Source: Neorhizobium populisoli (GTDB lineage: Bacteria > Pseudomonadota > Alphaproteobacteria > Rhizobiales > Rhizobiaceae). From it: DNA of 64,000 nucleotides. Both the position numbers and the translations under genes were made by a program. Location of the stretch: contig NZ_JAHYCB010000003.1 in the NCBI RefSeq assembly GCF_019430945.1, forward strand, positions 248,001 to 312,000, given 5' to 3'. The notes below the pieces were generated by a model that saw only the letters and a program-made list of their open reading frames with translations, was not told where the DNA came from and did not search any database. Position 1 is the stretch's first letter; each line of letters starts with the position of its first letter. Below, in pieces: positions 51,071-59,405 of the stretch.

Positions 51071-53227
51071 ATGATGAAGAGATTGAGGACCGGCCTGATG
51101 GCCGCTTCGGCCCTGGCCCTTTCAAGCGGCGCGGCATTCGCCGATTTCGAACTCAATATCCTGCACATCAACGACTTCCACTCGCGCCTCGAATCCATCA
51201 ACGCGACGGATTCCACCTGCTCGGCTGAAGATGAAGGCAAGGGCGTCTGCTTCGGCGGCGCCTCCCGCCTGCTGACCGCCATCAACCAGACCCGTGATGC
51301 GCTGAAGGCGCAGAACAAGAACGTCATCCTGCTGAACGGCGGCGACAACTTCCAGGGTTCGCTTTTCTACACGACCTACAAGGGTGCTGCCGAAGCCGAA
51401 GCGCTGAACGCCATGAAGTTCGACGCCATGACCGTCGGCAACCATGAATTCGACGATAGCGACGACGTTCTCGCCACCTTCCTCGACAAGATCCAGTTCC
51501 CGGTCGTCACCGCCAACGTCGTGCCGTCCGCTGCCGCCAAGATCGGCAACCGCATTAAGCCGTTCCTCGTTCTCGACGTCGGTGGCCAGAAGATCGGCAT
51601 CGTCGGCGCGGTCACCAACGACACCGCCGAAATCGCCAATCCCGGCCCGAACATCACGATCGCCGACGACGTCGCCAAGATCACCGAAGCCGTCCAGGCC
51701 GTGAAGGCGCAGGGCGTCAACAAGATCATCGCGCTGACCCATGTCGGTTACCCGCGCGACCTTCAGATGATCGCCAAGATCCCGGATGTCGACGTCGTTG
51801 TAGGCGGCCATACCCACACGCTCCTGTCGAACGTTGCCAAGGGCGCCGAAGGTCCCTACCCGACCTGGTCCGACAATCCGGGCGGCTACAAGGTTCCGGT
51901 GGTTCAGGCCTACCAGTATTCCAAATATCTCGGCGACATCAAAATCGTCTTCGATGACGCTGGCGTCGTGAAGTCGGCCGATGGCGAGCCGATCCTGATG
52001 GACAAGTCGATCACGCCGGACCCGGCCTTCCTTGCCCGCGTCGCCGAGCTGAAGAAGCCGATCGAAGACATGAAGAAGAAGATCGTCGGTGCGTCTGAAG
52101 GCGTGATCGACGGCGATCGTCGTGTCTGCCGCGCCAAGGAATGCTCGATGGGCAACCTCGTCGCCGACGCGATGCTCGCCCGCACCAAGGATCAGGGCAT
52201 CACCATCGCCATCCAGAACGGTGGCGGTCTGCGTGCCTCGATCGATGCCGGCGAAGTCACCCAGGGCGAAGTCGTCAGCGTTCTGCCCTTCCAGAACACG
52301 CTCGCAACCTTCCAGCTCACCGGCGCCGACATCATCAAGGCGCTCGAAAACGGCGTCAGCCAGATCGACGACGGCGCCGGCCGCTTCCCGCAGGTCGCTG
52401 GCCTGAAGTTCTCCTTCGACAAGGGCAAGCCGGCCAATGCCAAGGTCAGCGACGTGCAAGTCAAGGAAGGCGACAAGTTCGTGCCGATCGATCCGGCCAA
52501 GACCTATGGCGTTGCCACCAACAACTTCATGCGCGCCGGCGGTGATGGTTATGCCATCTTCAAGACCGGCGGCAAGAACGCCTATGACTACGGTCCGGAC
52601 CTCGCCGATGTCACCGCCGAGTTCGTCGCCTCGCATAACCCCTACAAGCCCTATACGGACGGCCGCATCACCGACCTGACGCCGGCAAGCTATACGCCTG
52701 CTCCGAAGCCGGCCCCGGCCGCTCCGCCAGCTGCCGCTGCTCCGGCCGCCCCAGCTGCTCCAGCAACCCCGGCTCCGACCGCCGCCGCCCCTGCTGCACC
52801 GGCACCGAACAGCATGGCGGCAGCGCCTGCTGCTCCCGCACCGGCTGCCCCCGCGGCACCGGCTCCGTCCATGGCAGCTCCGGCCGCTCCGGCTCAGAAC
52901 TCCATGGCGGCAAGCCCGGCCAAGCCGGCAGCTCCGGCAGCTCCGGCTCAGAACTCGATGGCACCGGCTCCGAATACGATGGCGCCTGCCGCACCGGCCC
53001 AGAACTCCATGGCTGCCGCACCGGCAAAGCCTGCTCCGGCGGCACCTGCCGCTCCGCAGCCCGCCGGCCCGACCAAGTACACGGTCGTCAAGGGTGACTC
53101 GCTCTGGGATATCGCCACCAGCAAGCTCGGCTCCGGCGAGCGCTGGACCGAGATCGCCAAGGCGAACAAGCTGCGCCGCCCGAACCATATCGAGATCGGC
53201 GACGAACTCGAACTGCCGGCCAAGTAA
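51071..53227 (+). CDS. Periplasmic 5'-nucleotidase / metallophosphatase with LysM
   Basis: From MMKRLRTGLMAASALALSSG a signal peptide ends at AFA. Calcineurin-type metal sites: HINDFHSRLE, GGDNFQGSLF, TVGNHEFDDS, LTHVGYPRDLQM and VGGHTHTLLSN. The C-terminal nucleotidase domain has QNGGGLRASIDAGEV. Residues about 540-670 are a Pro/Ala linker with a recurring QNSMAA-type motif, and the last 48 residues are a LysM domain (KYTVVKGDSLWDIATSKLG). It hydrolyses nucleotides in the periplasm and the LysM probably tethers it to peptidoglycan. LysM fusion is unusual for the family. Confidence 0.9.
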   Translation: MMKRLRTGLMAASALALSSGAAFADFELNILHINDFHSRLESINATDSTCSAEDEGKGVCFGGASRLLTAINQTRDALKAQNKNVILLNGGDNFQGSLFYTTYKGAAEAEALNAMKFDAMTVGNHEFDDSDDVLATFLDKIQFPVVTANVVPSAAAKIGNRIKPFLVLDVGGQKIGIVGAVTNDTAEIANPGPNITIADDVAKITEAVQAVKAQGVNKIIALTHVGYPRDLQMIAKIPDVDVVVGGHTHTLLSNVAKGAEGPYPTWSDNPGGYKVPVVQAYQYSKYLGDIKIVFDDAGVVKSADGEPILMDKSITPDPAFLARVAELKKPIEDMKKKIVGASEGVIDGDRRVCRAKECSMGNLVADAMLARTKDQGITIAIQNGGGLRASIDAGEVTQGEVVSVLPFQNTLATFQLTGADIIKALENGVSQIDDGAGRFPQVAGLKFSFDKGKPANAKVSDVQVKEGDKFVPIDPAKTYGVATNNFMRAGGDGYAIFKTGGKNAYDYGPDLADVTAEFVASHNPYKPYTDGRITDLTPASYTPAPKPAPAAPPAAAAPAAPAAPATPAPTAAAPAAPAPNSMAAAPAAPAPAAPAAPAPSMAAPAAPAQNSMAASPAKPAAPAAPAQNSMAPAPNTMAPAAPAQNSMAAAPAKPAPAAPAAPQPAGPTKYTVVKGDSLWDIATSKLGSGERWTEIAKANKLRRPNHIEIGDELELPAK

Positions 53228-53314
53228 ACGGCTGAACGAAGCCGTTTGACCCGGACCAAGGTTCGGGTCAGCGCCTCCCGCCATGCATTGGGACGATTTG
53301 TCCCGATACTCGTT

Positions 53315-53347
53315 TCGGCCCGGGCTTTCCCGGGCCGATTTTTATTT
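53315..53347 (+). terminator. Rho-independent terminator
   Basis: TCGGCCCGG (53315-53323) and CCGGGCCGA (53330-53338) form a 9-bp stem, followed by TTTTTATTT. It ends the nucleotidase transcript. An extra hairpin with AAACGGCT/AGCCGTTT lies directly after the stop codon. Confidence 0.8.
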
Positions 53348-53511
53348 CTAAGTAATCCGCCAGACCAGGACGCACGTAACGCTCGGCAAGAGCAACTCCC
53401 GCGACCGTGGGAACCGGCTTTGTCGCTGGGACCACGCAAACAGAAGACACGGAGCATTTCCGCCCGCCCCTCTGCGATGGAAATGTTCTGGCTTTAACCG
53501 AAAGCATCCGA

Positions 53512-54546
53512 ATGACCGTTCATTCCGCCTCCATGCCAGCCGATCATCCGAAAGTGTCTTTCGGCAAGGTCGGCGTGCTGCTCGTCAATCTCGGCACGCC
53601 TGATGGCACCGACTATTGGTCGATGCGGCGCTACCTGGCGGAATTCCTCTCCGACAAGCGGGTGATCGAGTGGTCGCGGCTTTACTGGTATCCGATCCTC
53701 TACGGCATCGTCTTGAACAAGCGTCCGCAAAAAGTCGGCAAGGCCTATGAGGCGATCTGGAACAAGGAGCGCAACGAAAGTTATCTGCGCACCTATACCC
53801 GCAGCCAAGGCGAGCTGATGGCCGAACGCCTGAAGGACCTGCCCAATGTCGTGGTCGACTGGGCGATGCGTTACGGCAAGCCGTCGATCGCCGAACGCAT
53901 CGATGCGCTGAAGGAAAAAGGCTGCGAGAAGATCGTCCTTTTCCCGCTTTATCCGCAATATGCCGCCTCGACGACCGCTACTGTCAACGACAAGGCATTC
54001 GAACACCTGATGAAACTGCGCTGGCAGCCGGCCGTGCGCACCGTGCCGCCCTATCACGACGACCCGGCTTATATCGAAGCGCTCGCCTCCTCCGTCCGCC
54101 AGAAGCTTGCGACGCTCGACTGGCAGCCGGAAATGCTGATCGCCTCCTTCCACGGCATCCCGCAATCCTATTTCAAGGCGGGCGACCCCTATTATTGCCA
54201 CTGCCAGAAAACCGCCCGCCTGCTGAAGGAAGCGCTCGGCCTTACCGACCAGAACTTCATGATCACCTTCCAGTCCCGTTTCGGCCCGGAAGAATGGCTG
54301 CAGCCCTATACGGACAAGACGGTCGAGAAGCTGGCCTCGGAAGGTGTCAAGCGCATCGCCGTCATGAACCCCGGCTTTGTCTCTGACTGTCTTGAAACGC
54401 TCGAAGAGATTGCCGAGGAAGCCGCCGAAAGCTTCCTGCATCACGGCGGCGAGAAATTTGTCCACATCTCATGCCTCAACGACAGCCAAGACGGCATGAC
54501 GGTGCTGGAAAAGGTCGTGCGCCGCGAGCTGCAGGGCTGGGCGTAA
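53512..54546 (+). CDS. hemH: Ferrochelatase
   Basis: A 344-residue enzyme that inserts iron into protoporphyrin IX in the last step of heme synthesis. Motifs: GVLLVNLGTPDGTDYWSMRR, LFPLYPQYAASTTA, the signature ASFHGIPQSYF with catalytic His, YYCHCQKTARLLKEAL, and FQSRFGPEEWLQPYTD with Glu. The start MTVHSASMPADHP at 53512 was chosen because the frame upstream does not look like protein. An AT-rich region follows. Confidence 0.94.
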   Translation: MTVHSASMPADHPKVSFGKVGVLLVNLGTPDGTDYWSMRRYLAEFLSDKRVIEWSRLYWYPILYGIVLNKRPQKVGKAYEAIWNKERNESYLRTYTRSQGELMAERLKDLPNVVVDWAMRYGKPSIAERIDALKEKGCEKIVLFPLYPQYAASTTATVNDKAFEHLMKLRWQPAVRTVPPYHDDPAYIEALASSVRQKLATLDWQPEMLIASFHGIPQSYFKAGDPYYCHCQKTARLLKEALGLTDQNFMITFQSRFGPEEWLQPYTDKTVEKLASEGVKRIAVMNPGFVSDCLETLEEIAEEAAESFLHHGGEKFVHISCLNDSQDGMTVLEKVVRRELQGWA

Positions 54547-54749
54547 GGGCACATTGATCTTTTGCCTGGCGTCCAATTGTTTTCAAGCACGATGGGTTGA
54601 GGATCTTTGCGGAACAATAATACAATCCATGATTGCATTCATGATTTGAACCGGGGTTCCTCTTCGGCGTAAGCGGCAGAGTTTCCCTATTAAATTTCCA
54701 AAGAAAATCGGCAATAGTCCAAAAATTTGATACTATATCCGGATTTTCA

Positions 54750-54785
54750 GTTGCACCTATTGCAACCAATGCGCGTTTGTGCGCA
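54750..54785. promoter_or_regulatory. Two inverted repeats upstream of the XRE gene
   Basis: GTTGC-acctatt-GCAAC (54750-54766) and TGCGC-gtttgt-GCGCA (54770-54785) lie 30-65 bp before the XRE start codon. Both are candidate operators. The first shares ACCTATT with the palindrome before the first RhiA-like gene (55268-55282), which would fit autoregulation by one protein. Confidence 0.5.
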
Positions 54786-54814
54786 TAAATAAATCAGAAC
54801 AAATGGAGAACGCA

Positions 54815-55177
54815 ATGTCTGCGGGATCGATTGACAGGCAACGCGGAGAGCGGCTTCACCAGGCGATGATCGCGCGCGATCAGGGAAAGATGATGGCCCT
54901 TGCCGCAGCACTGGAAATCTCGCCAGCCGCGGTTTCAAAATGGAGACAGGGGCATGCCATGTCGATCGACCACGCCTGCCGGTTGTCGGATCTTCTGAAT
55001 GTCTCGCTTGACTGGCTGTTGATGGGCAAGAGCACGTCGGAATGGCCGCAACACCGATTGGACCATATCGAGATCGACCTTGTCGAAAATTTACGAAGTC
55101 GACCAGCTCACATAACTCAATTGGTCATCGCAATCGTTTCCGAAATACCGCAATTGAGAACTTACCGGCAGCCCTAA
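54815..55177 (+). CDS. XRE-family transcriptional regulator
   Basis: GGAG lies 6 bp before the ATG. Residues about 12-70 are an HTH_3 fold: LHQAMIARDQGKMMALAAAL and EISPAAVSKWRQGHAMSIDH (recognition helix), then ACRLSDLLNVSLDWLLMGKS. The C-terminal 45 residues are helical, with VENLRSRPAHITQLVIAIVS, perhaps for dimerisation. The gene is in an AT-rich, foreign-looking stretch, 139 bp upstream of the RhiA-like genes, and probably controls them. Confidence 0.85.
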   Translation: MSAGSIDRQRGERLHQAMIARDQGKMMALAAALEISPAAVSKWRQGHAMSIDHACRLSDLLNVSLDWLLMGKSTSEWPQHRLDHIEIDLVENLRSRPAHITQLVIAIVSEIPQLRTYRQP

Positions 55178-55248
55178 ACCCAGAGTAAAACAAAACCCAA
55201 TAAATCAACCATCAGTTACACACAACGAATGGTCATCATAACCGTAAA

Positions 55249-55282
55249 TTGTCAATATTCGCATGCACAACCTATTAGGTTG
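55249..55282 (+). promoter_or_regulatory. Promoter with palindrome over the -10 element
   Basis: TTGTCA (55249-55254), a 17-bp spacer and CTATTA (55272-55277) form a plausible sigma-70 promoter. The perfect palindrome CAACCTATTAGGTTG (55268-55282) covers the -10 element, 34 bp before the ATG of the first RhiA-like gene. Binding here would repress transcription. GAGGAG is the ribosome binding site. Confidence 0.6.
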
Positions 55283-55315
55283 CTCCACCCGTCATATACC
55301 GAGGAGATTGCAGGC

Positions 55316-56038
55316 ATGTCGAACACTTATTCCCTGACCTTCATCAATGACTCTGAAAACGACTGGAGCTTTTGCTGCTACCAGGAAGACCCCAATATCA
55401 CCATGCAGGGCGTCATGTCGTTGGCATGGTTCGCCTTTCCGGTCGCCTCTACGACTTCGGTCACCTTCCAGTGGAACATCAACTATCAGTTCGTGTGGAG
55501 TCAGATGGGTAAGCTTTCCCCGGGCGTCCTGTTCAAGGCCGGCCAGAAATGGGACGCCGATCTGCAGACTGCAAACAGCGTCGATTTCACCCGCAAATCC
55601 AACACTGCCTTTAGTTTCGAAAATCTGACCACAGGGAGTGCTCCCGGCACGCTCTATATCAATCAGGACGGTACCATCCCGTTACACACGGCGGCGATCG
55701 GCATCAACATGGGCATCCAGGGCGCCCCCGCCGGTGCCGGCAGCGGCACCTTCGTCGTACCGGCACAGCCGAACATCATTGCAAGCTTCACCCCGCATCC
55801 GACCTACTGGGTCACTTTCGGCGATTATGTGGCGGGACAGGTGCTTGATACGCAGCAGATCGGTCAGAAAGAGGAGATCAAATTTCCGGTGAATGTGTAC
55901 GACATGTGCGCAATCCTCGGACCGGATAATAAGTGGACGACTGCCTCTCTCCAGGAGGTCAATACCGCTTACCTCAAAGCCGGCGGCAGTGAGAAGCTTC
56001 CGCATGCCCTGCGCATCAATCCGAAGCTGCTTCGGTAG
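55316..56038 (+). CDS. RhiA-like protein (240 aa)
   Basis: A 240-residue soluble beta-rich protein without a signal peptide. SLTFINDSENDWSFCCYQED, VMSLAWFAFPVASTTSVTFQ, YQFVWSQMGKLSPGVLFKAG, and VPAQPNIIASFTPHPTYWVT match my memory of RhiA of Rhizobium leguminosarum. RhiA is a highly expressed rhizosphere protein there, controlled by RhiR quorum sensing, and its function is unknown. The strong ribosome binding site and promoter suggest abundant expression here too. It is followed 27 bp later by a diverged paralogue. Confidence 0.7.
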   Translation: MSNTYSLTFINDSENDWSFCCYQEDPNITMQGVMSLAWFAFPVASTTSVTFQWNINYQFVWSQMGKLSPGVLFKAGQKWDADLQTANSVDFTRKSNTAFSFENLTTGSAPGTLYINQDGTIPLHTAAIGINMGIQGAPAGAGSGTFVVPAQPNIIASFTPHPTYWVTFGDYVAGQVLDTQQIGQKEEIKFPVNVYDMCAILGPDNKWTTASLQEVNTAYLKAGGSEKLPHALRINPKLLR

Positions 56039-56065
56039 CCAACCTGCCGGAGCACTAGACGGGGG

Positions 56066-56785
56066 ATGGGAATGGCCGAGGCGAGATCTTTCCGCGCGAC
56101 ATTGATCAACGCAGGCCCTAGCCGCACCTGTATTGCAATCTGGCCGGAGATGCAGAAATCCCCAGACCCATCTCCCGTCGCCTGGTTCAGCGCACTTTTG
56201 CTTAGCGAGAGCTTCGCAGCCCTTCAATGGCAGGCGTCCTACGAATACGTCTGGTCGAATACGGGAAAGCTCTTCTCCGACAAGGTCGTCAGCGTCGCTC
56301 AGCGCCTCGCGCCAAGCGGCACGGCCCCCGCCGTGCGCCTGGAGCAAAAAGGAACGGGCTACCAGCTCGTTCCCTTTACACCAACGCATGAAATGGCATC
56401 GGACAGCATGGTGATCGAAACATCTGCGGATATTCCGTCAGGTGGGTTAACCGTAGGCATCAATATCGAAATCGCCGCCGGGATCGGACAACCCGGCAAT
56501 GCCGTCTCGGTGATCGAGGCACAGCCAAACCTCAGCTACTCCTGGACCATCGGGGAGACATATTATGCCGGCTACGGAGCGATTTCACCTTCGCAATACG
56601 ATCCCTCGGCCCTCAAGCTGCAGACGCCTCTCCGTCTTGATTTCGGTAGCACGGGAGAAATCGTCGTCATGCTGGATAGTAGGAACGTCCTGATGCAGCT
56701 GGATTCGGCCGAGGCTGCTGAGCTGATCGCATCGGGCCGCTTCGGACTGTGCCCAACATTTTTCGAGCCTATGGCCGACAACTGA
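56066..56785 (+). CDS. Diverged RhiA-like paralogue (239 aa)
   Basis: The same fold outline as its neighbour: ARSFRATLINAGPSRTCIAI, PVAWFSALLLSESFAALQWQ, ASYEYVWSNTGKLFSDKVVS, and VIEAQPNLSYSWTIGETYYA, aligning with the LAWF, FVWS-x-x-GKL and AQPN blocks of the first protein. Other parts differ strongly. It lacks an obvious ribosome binding site, and ATG at 56072 is an alternative. The two may form a complex, or one may be a diverged copy with its own partner. Confidence 0.65.
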   Translation: MGMAEARSFRATLINAGPSRTCIAIWPEMQKSPDPSPVAWFSALLLSESFAALQWQASYEYVWSNTGKLFSDKVVSVAQRLAPSGTAPAVRLEQKGTGYQLVPFTPTHEMASDSMVIETSADIPSGGLTVGINIEIAAGIGQPGNAVSVIEAQPNLSYSWTIGETYYAGYGAISPSQYDPSALKLQTPLRLDFGSTGEIVVMLDSRNVLMQLDSAEAAELIASGRFGLCPTFFEPMADN

Positions 56786-56823
56786 AAATATGAACAAATC
56801 CATTCCGAGAAAGGATATCATCC

Positions 56824-57741
56824 ATGGCAACGAGAGAAGAGGCCGACCGCACATTGGCGTTTCATGCCGATGCGGTCATGGCAAATCCGAATGTAAGCCT
56901 GATAAGCGTCATTCAGGATGAAAACGGCGAGTACGTCATCGAGATCGGCCTGGTCGACTCCGAGCTCGTCGGAGATCCGGCCTCTTCCAGGGCGGGGGAT
57001 TTTTCGCTTCCCGTAGCACCTGTCGAACTGGCCATCCCTGATGCCTCCGGTGTGTTAACCCGGAGCGCCACCACTATTCCCGTTCGAAAGCGCATCGTCG
57101 GGAAAATCCAGGTGCGGAGTTTCACTGGAAAGCTGCGCCCTGCCCTGGGAGGCAACAGTTGCGGACCTGCGGCCGGAAATTGGTCAGGCACGCTCGGCGC
57201 TCGAGTCCAGTATAAGGGCAACGCTTGCATCATTTCCAATTGGCACGTCCTTTACGGGGGCGCAGCCAAAGACGGGGACCCCATCCTTCAGCAGGCACGG
57301 GGTGATGGCGGAAAACTGGACGACGTGATCGCCCTAAACGTTGTCGGCGTTTTGACCGAACATCTCGATGTTGCGTTAGCAACCATCGGCAAGCCTGCCG
57401 ACGACTACGTGAAGAAAGGGACCATTTCTTACGGCGACATCACCGGCACCGAAAAGGCGACCGACAAAATGAGCGTCAAAAAATGTGGACGAACCACCGA
57501 AGCGACCACCGGCGAGGTGCGCTCCACGAACGCCACGGTCAGGGCCAGCGGCTATCCCGATGGCGATCGCATATTCAAGGACCAGTTGCAGATGACGAAG
57601 ATGTCCGCGGCAGGAGATTCGGGCTCGATCATACTCAGCGACAAGAACAAGGCTGTTGGGCTGCTCTTCGCAGACGCCATTTCCGACACTTTCGCGAACA
57701 AGATCGAGCGAGTGGTGGATGCGCTCGGCGTGAGTTTCTAG
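56824..57741 (+). CDS. Trypsin-like serine protease (305 aa)
   Basis: A chymotrypsin-fold protease with a visible triad: His141 in IISNWHVL, Asp182 in EHLDVALATI and Ser266 in MSAAGDSGSII. It has no signal peptide. The N-terminal 100 residues form a separate domain: a helix EEADRTLAFHADAVMANPNV, then VIQDENGEYVIEIGLVD and a linker. It lies 38 bp after the second RhiA-like gene on the same strand, so one operon is likely. It may process the RhiA-like proteins or another target. Confidence 0.85.
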   Translation: MATREEADRTLAFHADAVMANPNVSLISVIQDENGEYVIEIGLVDSELVGDPASSRAGDFSLPVAPVELAIPDASGVLTRSATTIPVRKRIVGKIQVRSFTGKLRPALGGNSCGPAAGNWSGTLGARVQYKGNACIISNWHVLYGGAAKDGDPILQQARGDGGKLDDVIALNVVGVLTEHLDVALATIGKPADDYVKKGTISYGDITGTEKATDKMSVKKCGRTTEATTGEVRSTNATVRASGYPDGDRIFKDQLQMTKMSAAGDSGSIILSDKNKAVGLLFADAISDTFANKIERVVDALGVSF

Positions 57742-57748
57742 TTCACGC

Positions 57749-57792
57749 GATCGCGAGCTCGCCGTATCCTTTCAAAGAAGCGGGCTCGCGAT
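57749..57792. terminator. Long hairpin after the protease gene
   Basis: ATCGCGAGCTCGC and GCGGGCTCGCGAT form a 13-bp stem with one mismatch around a 17-base loop. No T-run follows, so it may be a stabilising 3' hairpin or factor-dependent terminator rather than a classical terminator. Confidence 0.5.
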
Positions 57793-57897
57793 TTGCCTGC
57801 CGCCACATATTCAAATGCTGCGGCCGAACAACCTTGCTTGTGAATGCCTCCTCCCTTGAATAGGATCAGGCCTATCCTGAGATGGAGGAAAAGTTTC

Positions 57898-58935
57898 ATG
57901 GATATCAATCTGGGTGGCTTCGATATCTTCGTGATTGTGGTGGTAATCCTCGCGATCCTGCTGCTGTTCGCGCTCGTGAAGACCGTGCCACAAGGTTATT
58001 CCTACACCGTTGAACGTTTCGGCCGCTACACGCGCACCCTTCAGCCAGGCCTCAATATCCTGACGCCTTTCATCGAGCGCATCGGCGCGAAGATGAACGT
58101 CATGGAACAGGTGCTGAGCATTCCCACCCAGGAAGTCATTACCAAGGACAATGCCAGCGTTTCGGCTGACGCGGTCGCCTTCTATCAGGTGCTCAACCCG
58201 GCACAGGCCGCCTACCAGATCTCCAATCTCGAAAACGCCATCCAGAACCTCACCATGACCAATATCCGCTCGGTCATGGGGTCGATGGATCTCGACGAAC
58301 TGCTGTCCAACCGTGAAGTTATCAACGAGCGGCTGCTGCGCGTCGTCGATCAGGCGGTACACCCCTGGGGTATCAAGGTCACCCGCGTCGAAATCAAGGA
58401 CATCCAGCCACCTGCAGACCTTGTGGAATCCATGGGCCGGCAGATGAAGGCGGAGCGCGAAAAGCGCGCCCAGGTTCTTGAAGCAGAAGGTTTCCGCAAT
58501 GCCCAGATCCTGCGCGCCGAAGGCGCCAAGCAGGCAGCGGTGCTGAAGGCCGAAGGCGAGCGGGAGGCAGCCTTCCGCGAGGCCGAGGCCCGCGAACGAC
58601 TGGCGGAAGCCGAAGCCAAGGCAACGCAGATGGTTTCACAAGCGATCGCCTCCGGCGATGTGCAGGCCATCAACTATTTCGTCGCCCAGAAATATACCGA
58701 GGCGCTTGTCGAAATCGGCAAGGCACCGAATTCCAAGATCGTCCTCATGCCGCTCGAGGCCTCGTCGATCATCGGCTCGCTCGGTGGCATCGGCGCAATC
58801 GCCAAGGAAGTGTTCGGCGACGGTTCCGGCCAGGTGGTCCAGCCGCGCCCGCCGGCCTCTTCCCGTCCGCCGATGACCTCGCGCAACACGCCGGCAGTCA
58901 ATCCGTTCAATCCTCCGGCATCCGACGAGACCTGA
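57898..58935 (+). CDS. qmcA: SPFH/band-7 (stomatin-like) membrane protein
   Basis: A 345-residue protein anchored by one helix ([20 protein letters not shown]), followed by an SPFH domain: [61 protein letters not shown] coiled coil ([20 protein letters not shown], then [17 protein letters not shown]) follows, and a Pro-rich tail ends it. It forms membrane microdomains with NfeD, whose gene starts 1 bp after its stop. GGAGGAA precedes the ATG. Confidence 0.9.
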   Translation: MDINLGGFDIFVIVVVILAILLLFALVKTVPQGYSYTVERFGRYTRTLQPGLNILTPFIERIGAKMNVMEQVLSIPTQEVITKDNASVSADAVAFYQVLNPAQAAYQISNLENAIQNLTMTNIRSVMGSMDLDELLSNREVINERLLRVVDQAVHPWGIKVTRVEIKDIQPPADLVESMGRQMKAEREKRAQVLEAEGFRNAQILRAEGAKQAAVLKAEGEREAAFREAEARERLAEAEAKATQMVSQAIASGDVQAINYFVAQKYTEALVEIGKAPNSKIVLMPLEASSIIGSLGGIGAIAKEVFGDGSGQVVQPRPPASSRPPMTSRNTPAVNPFNPPASDET

Positions 58936-58936
58936 C

Positions 58937-59395
58937 ATGCTGCATGATGCCGTCGTCAACCTTGGACCCTGGAGCTGGTGGATACTCGGCCTCCTCCTTC
59001 TGGTCGCCGAACTGCTCGTTCCGGGTGTCTTCCTCATCTGGATCGGCGCGGCAGCGATCGTCGTCGGCGCGCTGTCGCTTGCGCTTTGGGACACCGCTCT
59101 CTGGGGCTGGCATATTCAGCTGCTGCTTTTCGCCGTGCTTTCCGTCGTCTTCGCGATATTGGGACGCCGGATCTATGCCGGCCGTGGCCAGACGAGCGAC
59201 GAGCCGCTTCTCAATCGCCGCGGCGAAAGCCTGATAGGCCGCACCGCGACCTTGCATGAGCCGATAGCCGAAGGCCATGGGCGTATCCGGCTTGACGATA
59301 CCTGGTGGACTGTCGTGGGCCCGGACTTGCCGTCCGGCACACGAGTGAAGGTCACCGCCGCAAGCGGCCGTGACCTCACCGTCGAAGCAGCCTAA
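58937..59395 (+). CDS. NfeD-like membrane protein
   Basis: A 152-residue partner of the SPFH protein. It has three or four membrane helices (SWWILGLLLLVAELLVPGVF, AAIVVGALSLAL, LLLFAVLSVVFAILG) and a soluble C-terminal OB-fold domain (about 90-152) with SLIGRTATLHEPIAEGHGRI and VVGPDLPSGTRVKVTAASGR. Overlap-type spacing to the SPFH gene means one operon. The pair is thought to organise membrane lipids or protein quality control. Confidence 0.88.
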   Translation: MLHDAVVNLGPWSWWILGLLLLVAELLVPGVFLIWIGAAAIVVGALSLALWDTALWGWHIQLLLFAVLSVVFAILGRRIYAGRGQTSDEPLLNRRGESLIGRTATLHEPIAEGHGRIRLDDTWWTVVGPDLPSGTRVKVTAASGRDLTVEAA

Positions 59396-59405
59396 AGCAA
59401 GGGCG

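Noticed and set aside
51122-53284. 720-codon minus-strand frame opposite the nucleotidase gene
   Set aside because: Shadow of a high-GC gene; composition is Gly/Arg/Ser-biased and no motif appears.
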